Shown here: in pieces, positions 1-7,913 of the stretch
Layout of the letters: each line of letters begins with the position of its first letter
Numbering within the stretch: position 1 is the stretch's first letter
Source: Paracoccaceae bacterium
Lineage (GTDB): Bacteria > Pseudomonadota > Alphaproteobacteria > Rhodobacterales > Rhodobacteraceae
DNA: 11,277 bases
NCBI GenBank assembly: GCA_902525995.1
Contig: CABZJG010000042.1
Coordinates: forward strand, 1-11,277
Direction: 5' to 3'
The notes under the pieces: generated by a model
What the model was told of the DNA's origin: nothing
Database searches by the model: none
What the model saw: the letters and a program-made list of their open reading frames with translations, nothing else
Translations under genes and position numbers: made by a program

Positions 1-1380
1 CCTATCAAACGCGTCCAACACGCTTTCGTGCATCATTTCGGATAATGTCGGATGCGGGAAAACCGTTTCCATTAAGTCCTGCTCGGTGGTTTCAAGCTTC
101 CGGCCAACAATATAGCCTTGGATAAGCTCGGTCACTTCTGCGCCCACCATATGGGCGCCAAGCAATTCACCACTTTTTGCATCAAATATGGTCTTGATCA
201 TGCCCTCAGGTTCGCCCAAGGCAATAGCTTTACCATTTCCAATAAAAGGAAACCGTCCCACTTTAATTTCAAGACCGGCGTCTTTTGCGTGAGCTTCGGT
301 CATCCCAACACTGGCAATTTGGGGATGGCAATAGGTGCATCCGGCAATGCTGTTGGGATCAACGGCGTGCGGTTTTTTCCCAGCAATCAGCTCTGCCACC
401 ATCGTGCCCTCATGACTGGCTTTATGTGCCAACCAAGGCGCCCCCGCCAAATCACCAATGGCAAAAACGCCCTTGACCGATGTCCGGCAATATTCGTCGG
501 TTACAACATGGGTGCGATCAATTTTCACACCCAAATTTTCCAAACCTAGGTTTTCAATATTTCCAACAATCCCAACTGCAGAAATAACCGTATCAAATTC
601 GTGCTTTTCCAGTTTCTTGTCTTGCTCAATATGCGCAATAACTTTGCCGGACTTGCGGTCGAGTTTTTTCACCATGGCCTTTTCTCGGATAACCATGCCT
701 TGTTTAAGAAACTGCTTTTTCGCAAAATCCGCTATTTCAGCATCTTCCACGGGCAAAATCCGATCCAGCACTTCAACGACCGTGGTTTCTGCCCCCAACG
801 TGTTGTAAAAGCTGGCAAATTCAATACCAATTGCACCAGAGCCGATTACCAAAAGCTTTTTCGGCATTCTAGACGGGGTCAAAGCGTGCTTATAGGTCCA
901 AACCAGATCGCCGTCAGCCTCAAGCCCTGGCAATTCTCTTGCACGCGCTCCGGTTGCCAAAATCACATTTCGCGCAGTTAATTTCTGGGTTTCTTTGTCT
1001 GTTTTGACCGAGACAGTATTGGGACCCGTCAAAGTCGCGGTTCCCATGAAAACTTGCACCTTATTTTTCTTCATAAGGAAGCCTACGCCTTGGTTTAATT
1101 GTTTCGCAACACCACGTGAACGCGAAACAACTGCATTTAAATCAAAGCTTATCTTATCAGCTCCAAGCCCGAATTCTTTGGCACGATGCATCAAATGAAA
1201 AACTTCAGATGAGCGCAACATGGCTTTTGTCGGAATACATCCCCAATTAAGACAAATTCCGCCCATGTGCTCACGCTCGACAATGGCAGTTTTCAGTCCA
1301 AGTTGTGCTGCCCGAATAGCAGCAACATACCCACCGGGACCGGCGCCAACAACGACGACATCAAAAGACTTAGAGGACAT
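1..1380 (-). CDS. lpdA: Dihydrolipoyl dehydrogenase (E3), 3' end cut by the window edge
   Basis: FAD-dependent E3 subunit that reoxidises the lipoyl groups of a 2-oxoacid dehydrogenase complex, passing electrons to NAD+. I translated 460 codons from the ATG at 1380 to base 1 without a stop. Visible are the FAD-binding GAGPGG (residues 12-17), the redox disulphide Cys43/Cys48 in GGICLNWGCIPTKA, the NAD-binding GSGAIG (180-185), the second FAD motif around AIGDLAGAPWLAHKA (307-321), and the catalytic His443/Glu448 pair in FPHPTLSE. The family is usually about 464-470 residues, so only a few codons are missing. GGAG precedes the ATG by 7 bases. The CLNWGC variant differs from the CLNVGC seen in typical OGDH-associated E3s; from memory it is the Roseobacter form linked to pyruvate dehydrogenase, but the partner complex is inferred because no E1 or E2 gene lies in the window. 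Confidence 0.96.
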   Translation of the reverse strand, partial: MSSKSFDVVVVGAGPGGYVAAIRAAQLGLKTAIVEREHMGGICLNWGCIPTKAMLRSSEVFHLMHRAKEFGLGADKISFDLNAVVSRSRGVAKQLNQGVGFLMKKNKVQVFMGTATLTGPNTVSVKTDKETQKLTARNVILATGARARELPGLEADGDLVWTYKHALTPSRMPKKLLVIGSGAIGIEFASFYNTLGAETTVVEVLDRILPVEDAEIADFAKKQFLKQGMVIREKAMVKKLDRKSGKVIAHIEQDKKLEKHEFDTVISAVGIVGNIENLGLENLGVKIDRTHVVTDEYCRTSVKGVFAIGDLAGAPWLAHKASHEGTMVAELIAGKKPHAVDPNSIAGCTYCHPQIASVGMTEAHAKDAGLEIKVGRFPFIGNGKAIALGEPEGMIKTIFDAKSGELLGAHMVGAEVTELIQGYIVGRKLETTEQDLMETVFPHPTLSEMMHESVLDAFDR

Positions 1381-1404
1381 AAAAGACTCCGCAATAAAAA
1401 AATC

Positions 1405-1420
1405 AGTTTAACGTTAAACT
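1405..1420. promoter_or_regulatory. Perfect 16-bp palindrome in the lpdA leader
   Basis: AGTTTAACGTTAAACT is identical to its reverse complement and lies 25 bases upstream of the lpdA ATG, in the 50-base gap after the DUF924 gene. Two readings are possible. It could be an operator: on the minus strand a weak -35/-10 pair, TTGAAG (1439-1434) and TAACGT (1416-1411) with a 17-base spacer, places it over the -10. It could also be a weak intrinsic terminator or attenuator: the transcript can form a 6-bp A/U-rich stem with loop ACGT, followed by GA and seven U. The symmetry is a direct observation; the role is inferred. Confidence 0.5.
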
Positions 1421-1430
1421 ATTTTTAAAT

Positions 1431-2030
1431 TTACTTCAATGCCTCTCTGAGGCTCAGCTCGCTTGTGCCAATTGATTGAATGTCGCGCCATACCCCCCCC
1501 TGGTCAATAAATTCTCTCTCTGGATGGGTGAATCTGCGCTGAAGCGCCTCATTGCGATATGGAAATCGCCCAAATGCTCTAATGATCTCACGGTGTGCCT
1601 GGGCATGTAAAAGATTGGAGGCCCCGGTTTGTTTCATACGCTCGGACATTAGCCTAACACAGCGATCCTGATCACATAGGTTTTCAGAATGCATCAAAGG
1701 CAAATAGAAAAACTGCCGAGCCGGCTCATCGATTCGCATATCCCAACATTGCTTGATAGAAGACTTTGCAGCAGCGAATGCGATTTTATCTGTTGCAAAT
1801 GCCAAGCCGGTTCCGCGAAACATATTGCGCGGAAATTGATCTGCTAAAATAATATAGGCCAATGCCCCTGTTGGGTAGGTTAGCCAGAGACTAAAGGAAC
1901 CAAGCTTTAACTGCTGCCAAGTGGGTTCAAACAAATTTCGTATTTCCGCATCTAACTTTTCAGAAGAGTCATACCACCCTTCAGGTCCAACCTCATCTAC
2001 CCAAAACCGCAAAACGTCATCTTGATTCAT
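1431..2030 (-). CDS. DUF924 family protein, function unknown
   Basis: A 199-residue protein of the DUF924 family (COG3803), widespread in proteobacteria and without an established biochemical role. Family hallmarks visible are the N-terminal VLRFWVDEVGPEGWYDSS, the central LADQFPRNMFRGT, the YLPLMHSENLCDQDRCV segment and the C-terminal FGRFPYRNEAL; it is predicted soluble and mostly helical. I chose the ATG at 2030 because AAGGGAG lies 8 bases upstream. The frame stays open to a TTG at 2051, but that codon sits directly before the Shine-Dalgarno sequence and has none of its own. A run of eight G on the coding strand (1500-1493) encodes the Gln-Gly-Gly-Val stretch near the C-terminus; the frame is intact across it. 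It is followed 50 bases later by lpdA and appears to have its own promoter after the MFS terminator. Confidence 0.85.
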   Translation of the reverse strand: MNQDDVLRFWVDEVGPEGWYDSSEKLDAEIRNLFEPTWQQLKLGSFSLWLTYPTGALAYIILADQFPRNMFRGTGLAFATDKIAFAAAKSSIKQCWDMRIDEPARQFFYLPLMHSENLCDQDRCVRLMSERMKQTGASNLLHAQAHREIIRAFGRFPYRNEALQRRFTHPEREFIDQGGVWRDIQSIGTSELSLREALK

Positions 2031-2058
2031 GACGACGACTCCCTTGTGCAAAAATCAA

Positions 2059-2087
2059 TTTACAAGAATGTTACATTTTATTTTCAA
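2059..2087 (-). promoter_or_regulatory. Candidate sigma-70-type promoter for the DUF924 gene
   Basis: On the minus strand TTGAAA (2087-2082) and TGTAAA (2064-2059) are separated by 17 bases, about 30 bases upstream of the ATG at 2030. It lies directly after the putative terminator of the MFS gene, where a new promoter would be needed. The hexamers match consensus only partly and the region is A/T-rich, so chance similarity is possible. Confidence 0.35.
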
Positions 2088-2120
2088 CCAAAAGAAAACA
2101 CTTTTCTACTAAATATGGCC

Positions 2121-2142
2121 AAAAACAGACAATTTAGTCTGT
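2121..2142 (-). terminator. Intrinsic terminator overlapping the MFS stop codon
   Basis: On the minus strand ACAGAC, a 6-base loop TAAATT and GTCTGT form a perfect 6-bp stem, followed by a T tract (2124-2121, five T counting the last stem base). The TAA stop of the MFS gene lies in the loop. An A-rich stretch on the 5' side can extend the stem by A-U pairs after one mismatch. The stem is short and only moderately G/C, so efficiency is uncertain; the A tract on the other flank could make it act in both directions. Confidence 0.6.
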
Positions 2143-3399
2143 ATTTTGTATGTTTTCGTCTTCCTGAGCCGTTTCAATTGCAAATTCTTGCGCCAGTTCA
2201 AGCGCAACAGGCGAGGCCGTTGGCAAAACCGGCGTATAAGAATTGGCATCTTCTACCGAAGGCGCGGCCCGTCGCGTTGTCCTATATGCAGCATAAATCG
2301 CTAGGGTTCCCATCAAAAGCGCAATAATCAAAAAATACCCAAAGGGTCCAAAAGATTGCATCACCCAACCTACAATGAGAGGTCCAGAAATTGCGCCAAT
2401 ACCATTAATGAACAGCAACCCCCCAGAGGCGGCAGCCATATCATCAAAATCCAAATAATCATTGGTATGCGCAATAAGCAGAGAATAGAGCGGATTAGAC
2501 ATGCCGCCAATCAGGAAGGCCGACAGAAGCAGTGCACTAAAGTTACTGCCCGCCATGATTGCCAGCAGCGCACCTGCGGTTCCTAAAATCGAAAGCCCCA
2601 TAATCAGTTGGCGCCGATCCATTCGATCAGACATCCAGCCAACAGGATATTGAACCAACATAGCTCCGATATAAAATGCTGCCGCAAAGGCCGATATCTC
2701 AGCTAGGCTTAGCGATATCTCTGCACCGAAAACAGATGCCATGCCGAACTGTACGGAAAAAACTCCTCCAAGCAGAAACATGCCAACGCATCCAAGCGGA
2801 GAGGTTAAAACAAGTTGCTTTAGCTGCATTGGGTTGGTTGTTTCAAACGCTGGCGTCGGTGTAATAGACAATAGAATTGGAGCAAACGACAAAGAAACTA
2901 AGATAGATATTATTATAAACAAAACAAACCCGCCAGGATCTGCGAGCATCAATAGACCCTGCCCGACCACCAAACCTAACATTTGGATAATCATATAAAG
3001 AGATAGTGATTGGCCTCGGTTTTCATTTGTAGCGGCATTGTTGAGCCAACTTTCCGCAGTCACATAAACCCCACAAAAACAAAACCCAATTACAACCCGC
3101 CCCAAAGCCCAAACCCAGGGATTAGCGATCAAAGGGAATAGAACCAGTACAGCAGAGATGAATGAGGCCAAAGCTGCAAAAACTCTCACATGTCCAACGC
3201 GGCGGATCATTTCCGGAGCCATTCGGCTGGCCCCTAAAAAGCCAACAAAATATGCTGACATCACGATAGACATTTGAAAGGTCGAAAACTGTTCAATTTC
3301 TCCACGAACGCCCAAAAGGGTACCATGAAGCCCGTTGCCGACCATCAAAAGCATCATTCCAAAAAGCAAAGCCCAAGAATTGGTGAAAACAGAAATCAA
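2134..3399 (-). CDS. MFS transporter, YcaD-like, 12 predicted membrane helices
   Basis: A 421-residue inner-membrane protein of the major facilitator superfamily, probably an efflux or uptake secondary transporter; the substrate cannot be read from the sequence. The first helix starts at once (SWALLFGMMLLMVGNGL), the conserved TAESWLNNAATNENRGQSL lies in the N-terminal half, and the motif-A-like GWMSDRMDRRQL (about 254-265) lies in the second half after the central loop. A hydrophilic, acidic tail of about 50 residues ends the protein. I chose the TTG at 3399: AAAGGAG lies 7 bases upstream and translation then begins close to the first helix. An upstream TTG at 3432 would place the Shine-Dalgarno sequence inside the coding region. 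The 71-base gap to queA holds an inverted repeat over this ribosome binding site. It likely shares a transcript with queA. Confidence 0.88.
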   Translation of the reverse strand: MISVFTNSWALLFGMMLLMVGNGLHGTLLGVRGEIEQFSTFQMSIVMSAYFVGFLGASRMAPEMIRRVGHVRVFAALASFISAVLVLFPLIANPWVWALGRVVIGFCFCGVYVTAESWLNNAATNENRGQSLSLYMIIQMLGLVVGQGLLMLADPGGFVLFIIISILVSLSFAPILLSITPTPAFETTNPMQLKQLVLTSPLGCVGMFLLGGVFSVQFGMASVFGAEISLSLAEISAFAAAFYIGAMLVQYPVGWMSDRMDRRQLIMGLSILGTAGALLAIMAGSNFSALLLSAFLIGGMSNPLYSLLIAHTNDYLDFDDMAAASGGLLFINGIGAISGPLIVGWVMQSFGPFGYFLIIALLMGTLAIYAAYRTTRRAAPSVEDANSYTPVLPTASPVALELAQEFAIETAQEDENIQNTD

Positions 3400-3410
3400 A
3401 ATCTCACTCC

Positions 3411-3433
3411 TTTGCAATGAATAAAATTGCAAA
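3411..3433 (-). promoter_or_regulatory. Inverted repeat overlapping the MFS ribosome binding site
   Basis: On the minus strand TTTGCAA and TTGCAAA are perfect complements around a 9-base loop (TTTTATTCA). The A's of the Shine-Dalgarno sequence AAAGGAG (3413-3407) lie in the second arm, and two G-U pairs could extend the stem into its GG. The transcript could therefore fold over the start region of the TTG-initiated transporter gene; alternatively the repeat is a protein-binding site on DNA. The symmetry is seen; the function is inferred. Confidence 0.4.
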
Positions 3434-3470
3434 AACGAATCTCTGCTTTACCTAAAGATGAATGGATTTT

Positions 3471-4544
3471 TTAATCTACTTTTTTCGTCTCACTAGGGAT
3501 CAAAAGCGACGAATCACCATAAGAAAAAAACCGATAATTTTGTTCAATGGCGTGATTATAAATTTCTTTTACCCTTGATTGTCCCATCAAAGCGGATACC
3601 AGCATGAGCAGGGTAGATTTTGGCAAATGAAAGTTCGTCATCAACCCACCTGCAATTTTAAACTCATAGCCGGGGTAAATAAATATATCCGTTGCCCCAG
3701 ACCAAGGTGCAATAACGCCTTTTGTTTGCGCTGCTGTCTCAATTAATCGCAGCGCTGTTGTTCCTACTGGGATCACACGTCGACCACTTTGCAACGATTG
3801 ATTAATTTCAAGAGCGGCCTTGGCCGAAACATAGCCAGTTTCAGAATGCATTTTGTGGTCTTTAATCAGATCGGCTTTAACAGGCAAAAACGTCCCTGCA
3901 CCAACATGCAAAGTCACATATGTAAACTCGACGCCTTTCTGGCTCAAGGCTGAAAGTATCTCTTTGTCAAAATGCAGCGAGGCCGTCGGTGCAGCAACGG
4001 AGCCTTGAGTGCGCGCAAAAACAGTTTGGTAATCCAGTTTATCCTGCTCGTCCGCGGGTCTTTTTGCTGCAATATAGGGCGGCAATGGCATTTTACCCAC
4101 TTTGGCCAAAGCTTTGTCAAAAGGCTCACCTATAAGATTAAATGACAAAACTGCTTGCCCATCAAATTTATCAACCAGTGTAGCTTTTAGCCCATGCCCG
4201 AATTCAATTTGCTCACCATGTGAAACTTTTCGAAGCGGCCGCACCAAGGCAGTCCATTGCGCTTCGGGCGTAAGAGACAACAACGTTACTTCAATAGCGG
4301 CCTTGCCGCTTCCCCCCACAGCCCCAGGACGATGACGCGTACCAAAAAGGCGTGCTGGTATAACCTTAGTTTCATTGAGCACAAGACGATCACCGGGGCG
4401 CAAAATATCAACCAGATCAGAAACCCGTCGGTCGAGTGTATTTGTGTCTTCACACCAAAGTAAGCGTGCCGCGCTGCGCGGCGACACCGGGCGCGTAGCA
4501 ATCAAATTTTCCGGAAGATCAAAATCAAAATCACTTAAGTGCAT
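3471..4544 (-). CDS. queA: S-adenosylmethionine:tRNA ribosyltransferase-isomerase
   Basis: Transfers and isomerises the ribosyl group of S-adenosylmethionine onto preQ1 at position 34 of GUN-anticodon tRNAs, giving epoxyqueuosine, the penultimate step of queuosine synthesis in the cytoplasm. The 357-residue length is usual for QueA. Visible family segments are FDFDLPENLIATRP (6-19), RPGDRLVLNETKVIPARLFG (49-68), PTASLHFDKEIL (186-197), VTLHVGAGTFLPVKAD (210-225), HKMHSE (230-235), PVGTTALRLIE (259-269) and GGLMTNFHLPKSTLLMLVSA (299-318). The ATG lies 9 bases after the stop of the AsmA-like gene, with only a weak Shine-Dalgarno sequence (AGCGGG), so translation is probably coupled to that gene. 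Other queuosine genes are not in the window; tgt often lies near queA elsewhere. Confidence 0.97.
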   Translation of the reverse strand: MHLSDFDFDLPENLIATRPVSPRSAARLLWCEDTNTLDRRVSDLVDILRPGDRLVLNETKVIPARLFGTRHRPGAVGGSGKAAIEVTLLSLTPEAQWTALVRPLRKVSHGEQIEFGHGLKATLVDKFDGQAVLSFNLIGEPFDKALAKVGKMPLPPYIAAKRPADEQDKLDYQTVFARTQGSVAAPTASLHFDKEILSALSQKGVEFTYVTLHVGAGTFLPVKADLIKDHKMHSETGYVSAKAALEINQSLQSGRRVIPVGTTALRLIETAAQTKGVIAPWSGATDIFIYPGYEFKIAGGLMTNFHLPKSTLLMLVSALMGQSRVKEIYNHAIEQNYRFFSYGDSSLLIPSETKKVD

Positions 4545-4553
4545 GGGCCCGCT

Positions 4554-7500
4554 TTATTCTAGCTTTGGAGGTGGTCGTCGGAAAAGATCACGCAAAATAG
4601 ATGGCGTGATCGCAGAAAGAGGATTGATAATAAATCTTGGTCTATCCGTGGTGCCCCTTAGATTGAAACCAAAGCCAATAAACCCTTCGCCTTTGCGGGA
4701 TAAAATAGATCCTATTCCATTCACCAAATACAAAGGCGAGAAAAATCCCTGCATGTCAAATATCTTAGTTTCAAGGTTATAATATCCATCTAGAGTAATT
4801 CCCATGGACGGCCCTATGGCAGATGCGCTTTGAACGATAATTTGATCATTGGTCAAACGAAAAGTTGCGTCAATTTCATTCATTATAACCCCGGGGCCAG
4901 TTAATTGATCTAAAAGCCCAACAATACTGATCGCATTAAGAAGTTCTGCAAGAATTGGCATTTTTTGAAGTTTTATATCAGTTACTCTGACAACCCCATC
5001 CATTTCACCGGCAGTATCTCTTTGATCCAGCATCAAAAGGAGCCGCCCACCCTGCGCCCTTTCAAGCACGTCAAGTGCCATAAGAAACTGCCCGGCATCA
5101 TTTGATCCGGCCTCAATCCTTATACTCCCGTTGCTCGGTAAGACCTCACCACCAAATGGCGCGCGTTTATTAAGGTTTGCCCGAAATTCTCCCGACAGAT
5201 TATCGCCATTGATGAACTCACCTTTAAACTGATGCAAGGTATTATTTTTGCTTATTTTCAACCTATCCAAAGCAACATCTAATGAGATATTCTTCGCCGG
5301 GCCATCAGCTCTTTCAGATGTAGAGTCTAAAAATGCTGGCAATTCCATGGTGCCACCCGAAAGCTTGATATTCCCTTTTGCATCCAGCATGCCGGAGACA
5401 TTTAATTGATCTGAAATTGAAAATTTAGAGAATTTCAAAGTCTCAAATTGATTTTGAGCACTCAATTCAACCTCGGCATCCACCTCAAGCCCTGCACCAT
5501 TCAAGGCGAAACGATCTACTTTAAGGGTCTCGCCTAGACTACCAGTGAGTTCAAATTCTAATTGGCTGTTTTTTGACTTCCGCCAATTTAAGCGATCGAG
5601 CGAAATTGTCGATCCGACCAGATCGCTCGACACATAGAACTCAGGAGCGGTGCCCTTGGTGAATGCAACTGTTAATTCTGCTGGGCTAGAGCCACTTATA
5701 AGCCCCGCTGGCAAAGGGATAGAAAACGCTTCCATTAAATCTCTTGAAAGCAACATTCGCGCGTTCAAAATTGCAGGCGTTTTTCCTGTATTTTCACCCA
5801 TAACCATCTGAAACGCACTATCAAAAGAAATTCCACGCATTTCTGCCAAGGTGTCAATTTGCAAAATATCATTGTTTACTTGCACATTTACCACGTCAGC
5901 GAAGAGAGACTGGTTGGGAACAATTTGGTCACTTTTCGCGTTATTTATGACGGCCGAGGCGCTGTATTTAATTTGATCTGCCGGCGCATTACGCATGACG
6001 GGAAATTCAATTCTTGCTTTGATTTCAGTCTGCCCACTCACAGCATCCGTTTTGAAGTCCAGCCTATCCAATGCCGTCATTGGAGGATAGTTCAATGTTG
6101 TCAGGGCAGAGGTCACTGACCCTGTAGCTCTGATTTCCGCAATAGCCGGAGCCGGTTTTATCCTGACATCAGGAATGATAAACTGCGAACCAGATAGATC
6201 AACTGTCTCTCCGTTTTTGGGAACGAAACTCGCAGTTGTAAGCTGTGTCGCCAATCGGTTGTTCGCCACATAAAATTGGCCAGAGCTGTTTTTGATGGGC
6301 GGCAGGGTTTTCAAAATCCGCATTTCTGCGTCGTGATAACTAAATCCCAAATCAGTTTCAGGTGGCTTGCCCTCTTTAAGCCGCATAGAATACTGAATAT
6401 CGTGCAAAACAGCGGTTTTTACATTCTGCTGTACCCAATTTCTGGATTTTGGCTTAAAATTAGGCGGCCAATAAGCCAAAACATGATCAGACATGGCCCA
6501 AGGGGTGGATGCATCAACATTGGCACTCCAACCTTGCTGATCTGCCCGCAATAGAGCGGATCCGTTCGCCACGACGTTACGGCTGATATCCTCGGCAAAA
6601 AACTGTTTCACTTGCAATTCGAAAGGTTCAAGCAACAAACGAAAATCCATCACCCCCTGATTTAGCGTGACAGGAGCATCCAATTGCCCATCCGGGTTCA
6701 CCCTAATGTCAGCGAACGTAAATTGGCCAAACAAACCAGATGGCCAATCATTTTTTGGCTCAAGAACGGCAAACCCTTCTGCCGAAAGGCTCAAATCACG
6801 GCTTGAAATTGAAACCTCATCAAAGGAAAGCATTGCCTGGCTAGCATCATAGGTGAAATAAGCGCTAGCGGCATCAAATAGAATGGCGCGCGATTCAGAA
6901 TTAGGTTGCAGGGCGCCATTTGAAATTTGCAAACTGGCACTTATCGGCTGTAATGAACCCGATTTGTCAAAACCGCCGCGTAAAGACCCAGATATTGGCG
7001 CCTTTAGGACACTTAACCAGGCTAAAGTCGGCAGCTGGCTAGAGACAATTTCCGCGGGCATATCAACAAAGCTCAATCCAAAGGAGCTTTCATCTGCACC
7101 GATCACATGTTCAAAACTTGTCTCTAAGGTTGCCACATCTGCACCGCCAGTCAGCAAAGCCATATCTGCGCGGGCGACTAATTTATCCTCTGTTTTCTTA
7201 ATATTTAATCTCGCGCCATCAACAGCCCAACGGCTGTCCGATCGACGATCAACATAGTCAAGTGTTATGCTCCTGACATCCAAAGAGAGAAAACTGGATA
7301 AAGCCTGTTGCCGTAAAAAGATATCAACCGCTGCTATTAAATCAGATGTCGACGGCGCTTTTTCAAACTGTGAATCAAAATCGCCAAACTGCGCTTTGAC
7401 CGCTCCGGTCTGATCACGAAGCAAGGTAACGAACACTCCGTCAACCTCAACTGTGTTTATTCTCAGCTTTCCTTCAAGTGCCCGCGCTAACGATAATTTA

Positions 7501-7835
7501 ATCAACATCCGGTTGAGCAGAACCGGCTTAGGCACTTTACCGGGGCTTACTTCAATATCCTTAAAGCCCAAAATGGGCCGCCAATTCTCATCTAAGGTGA
7601 TAAATGCCCTTTCAAAAGTCATATTTAGGTCGGAAAGGGACACCTCAATTTGATTACTTACATATGTCTTTGCCCAGTTAGGAAGTTCGACCTCACGGTT
7701 ATGAAGTAAAACAACGGAAAGCACCGCCACAAAAAAAATTGACGTGAGAGCTGCAGTAAAAATTGCAAATATTCGTCGCATGACTGGTGGAAGCCCTGAA
7801 AGCCCCCTCCAAAATCTGCTAAAATATTTCACCAT
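4554..7835 (-). CDS. AsmA/YhdP-like envelope protein (DUF3971/AsmA-like C-terminal)
   Basis: A 1093-residue inner-membrane-anchored periplasmic protein of the AsmA-like superfamily. In E. coli the relatives YhdP, TamB and YdbH form long beta-groove bridges that carry phospholipids from inner to outer membrane; the same role is inferred here. One membrane helix lies near residues 21-45 after a short basic N-terminus (MRR). The body is a long series of predicted beta strands with repeated 'basis function' stretches such as VDGVFVTLLRD and LTLDYVDRRS-like segments. The C-terminal AsmA-like domain (about 900-1075) carries LLNAISIVGLLDQLTGPG, IGPSMGITLDGYYNLET, FSPLYLVNGIGSIL and FGFNLRGTTDRPRFIINPLS, as in YhdP. 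AAGG lies 8 bases before the ATG. It is the first gene of the leftward operon with queA and is divergent from the peroxiredoxin gene. Which AsmA subfamily it belongs to is not certain. Confidence 0.88.
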   Translation of the reverse strand: MVKYFSRFWRGLSGLPPVMRRIFAIFTAALTSIFFVAVLSVVLLHNREVELPNWAKTYVSNQIEVSLSDLNMTFERAFITLDENWRPILGFKDIEVSPGKVPKPVLLNRMLIKLSLARALEGKLRINTVEVDGVFVTLLRDQTGAVKAQFGDFDSQFEKAPSTSDLIAAVDIFLRQQALSSFLSLDVRSITLDYVDRRSDSRWAVDGARLNIKKTEDKLVARADMALLTGGADVATLETSFEHVIGADESSFGLSFVDMPAEIVSSQLPTLAWLSVLKAPISGSLRGGFDKSGSLQPISASLQISNGALQPNSESRAILFDAASAYFTYDASQAMLSFDEVSISSRDLSLSAEGFAVLEPKNDWPSGLFGQFTFADIRVNPDGQLDAPVTLNQGVMDFRLLLEPFELQVKQFFAEDISRNVVANGSALLRADQQGWSANVDASTPWAMSDHVLAYWPPNFKPKSRNWVQQNVKTAVLHDIQYSMRLKEGKPPETDLGFSYHDAEMRILKTLPPIKNSSGQFYVANNRLATQLTTASFVPKNGETVDLSGSQFIIPDVRIKPAPAIAEIRATGSVTSALTTLNYPPMTALDRLDFKTDAVSGQTEIKARIEFPVMRNAPADQIKYSASAVINNAKSDQIVPNQSLFADVVNVQVNNDILQIDTLAEMRGISFDSAFQMVMGENTGKTPAILNARMLLSRDLMEAFSIPLPAGLISGSSPAELTVAFTKGTAPEFYVSSDLVGSTISLDRLNWRKSKNSQLEFELTGSLGETLKVDRFALNGAGLEVDAEVELSAQNQFETLKFSKFSISDQLNVSGMLDAKGNIKLSGGTMELPAFLDSTSERADGPAKNISLDVALDRLKISKNNTLHQFKGEFINGDNLSGEFRANLNKRAPFGGEVLPSNGSIRIEAGSNDAGQFLMALDVLERAQGGRLLLMLDQRDTAGEMDGVVRVTDIKLQKMPILAELLNAISIVGLLDQLTGPGVIMNEIDATFRLTNDQIIVQSASAIGPSMGITLDGYYNLETKIFDMQGFFSPLYLVNGIGSILSRKGEGFIGFGFNLRGTTDRPRFIINPLSAITPSILRDLFRRPPPKLE

Positions 7836-7873
7836 TTCATTGGCCTTGGCACTTTATTTCGATTTACGCGGCT

Positions 7874-7890
7874 CTATCATATTGTGATAG
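7874..7890. promoter_or_regulatory. Inverted repeat in the divergent AsmA-like/peroxiredoxin promoter region
   Basis: CTATCA and TGATAG are perfect complements around five bases (TATTG), in the 78-base region between two divergent starts, 23 bases before the peroxiredoxin ATG. It could be a regulator-binding site or a small hairpin in the 5' leader of the peroxiredoxin mRNA. I found no convincing -35/-10 pair nearby and it does not match the full four-element OxyR pattern. Confidence 0.35.
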
Positions 7891-7913
7891 TGCGTTACCC
7901 AGAGGAGAGCTCT

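Noticed and set aside
118..549. A 143-codon plus-strand open frame, and similar ones at 458-808 and 601-981
   Set aside because: They lie antisense to lpdA, whose motifs are unmistakable on the minus strand, and their own translations show no family features.
2028..2051. TTG at 2051 as the start of the DUF924 protein
   Set aside because: The Shine-Dalgarno sequence AAGGGAG lies downstream of this codon and is correctly spaced for the ATG at 2030.
4375..4782. A 135-codon plus-strand frame across the queA/AsmA-like junction
   Set aside because: Antisense to two well-supported genes; the translation is low-complexity and basic, typical of a shadow frame.
6883..7257. A 124-codon plus-strand frame inside the AsmA-like gene
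   Set aside because: Antisense to a continuous 1093-residue protein with coherent family features; no ribosome binding site or recognisable domain.
7874..7890. OxyR binding site in front of the peroxiredoxin gene
   Set aside because: Only one ATAG/CTAT-like pair is present with wrong spacing for the four-element OxyR pattern; kept as an unassigned inverted repeat.
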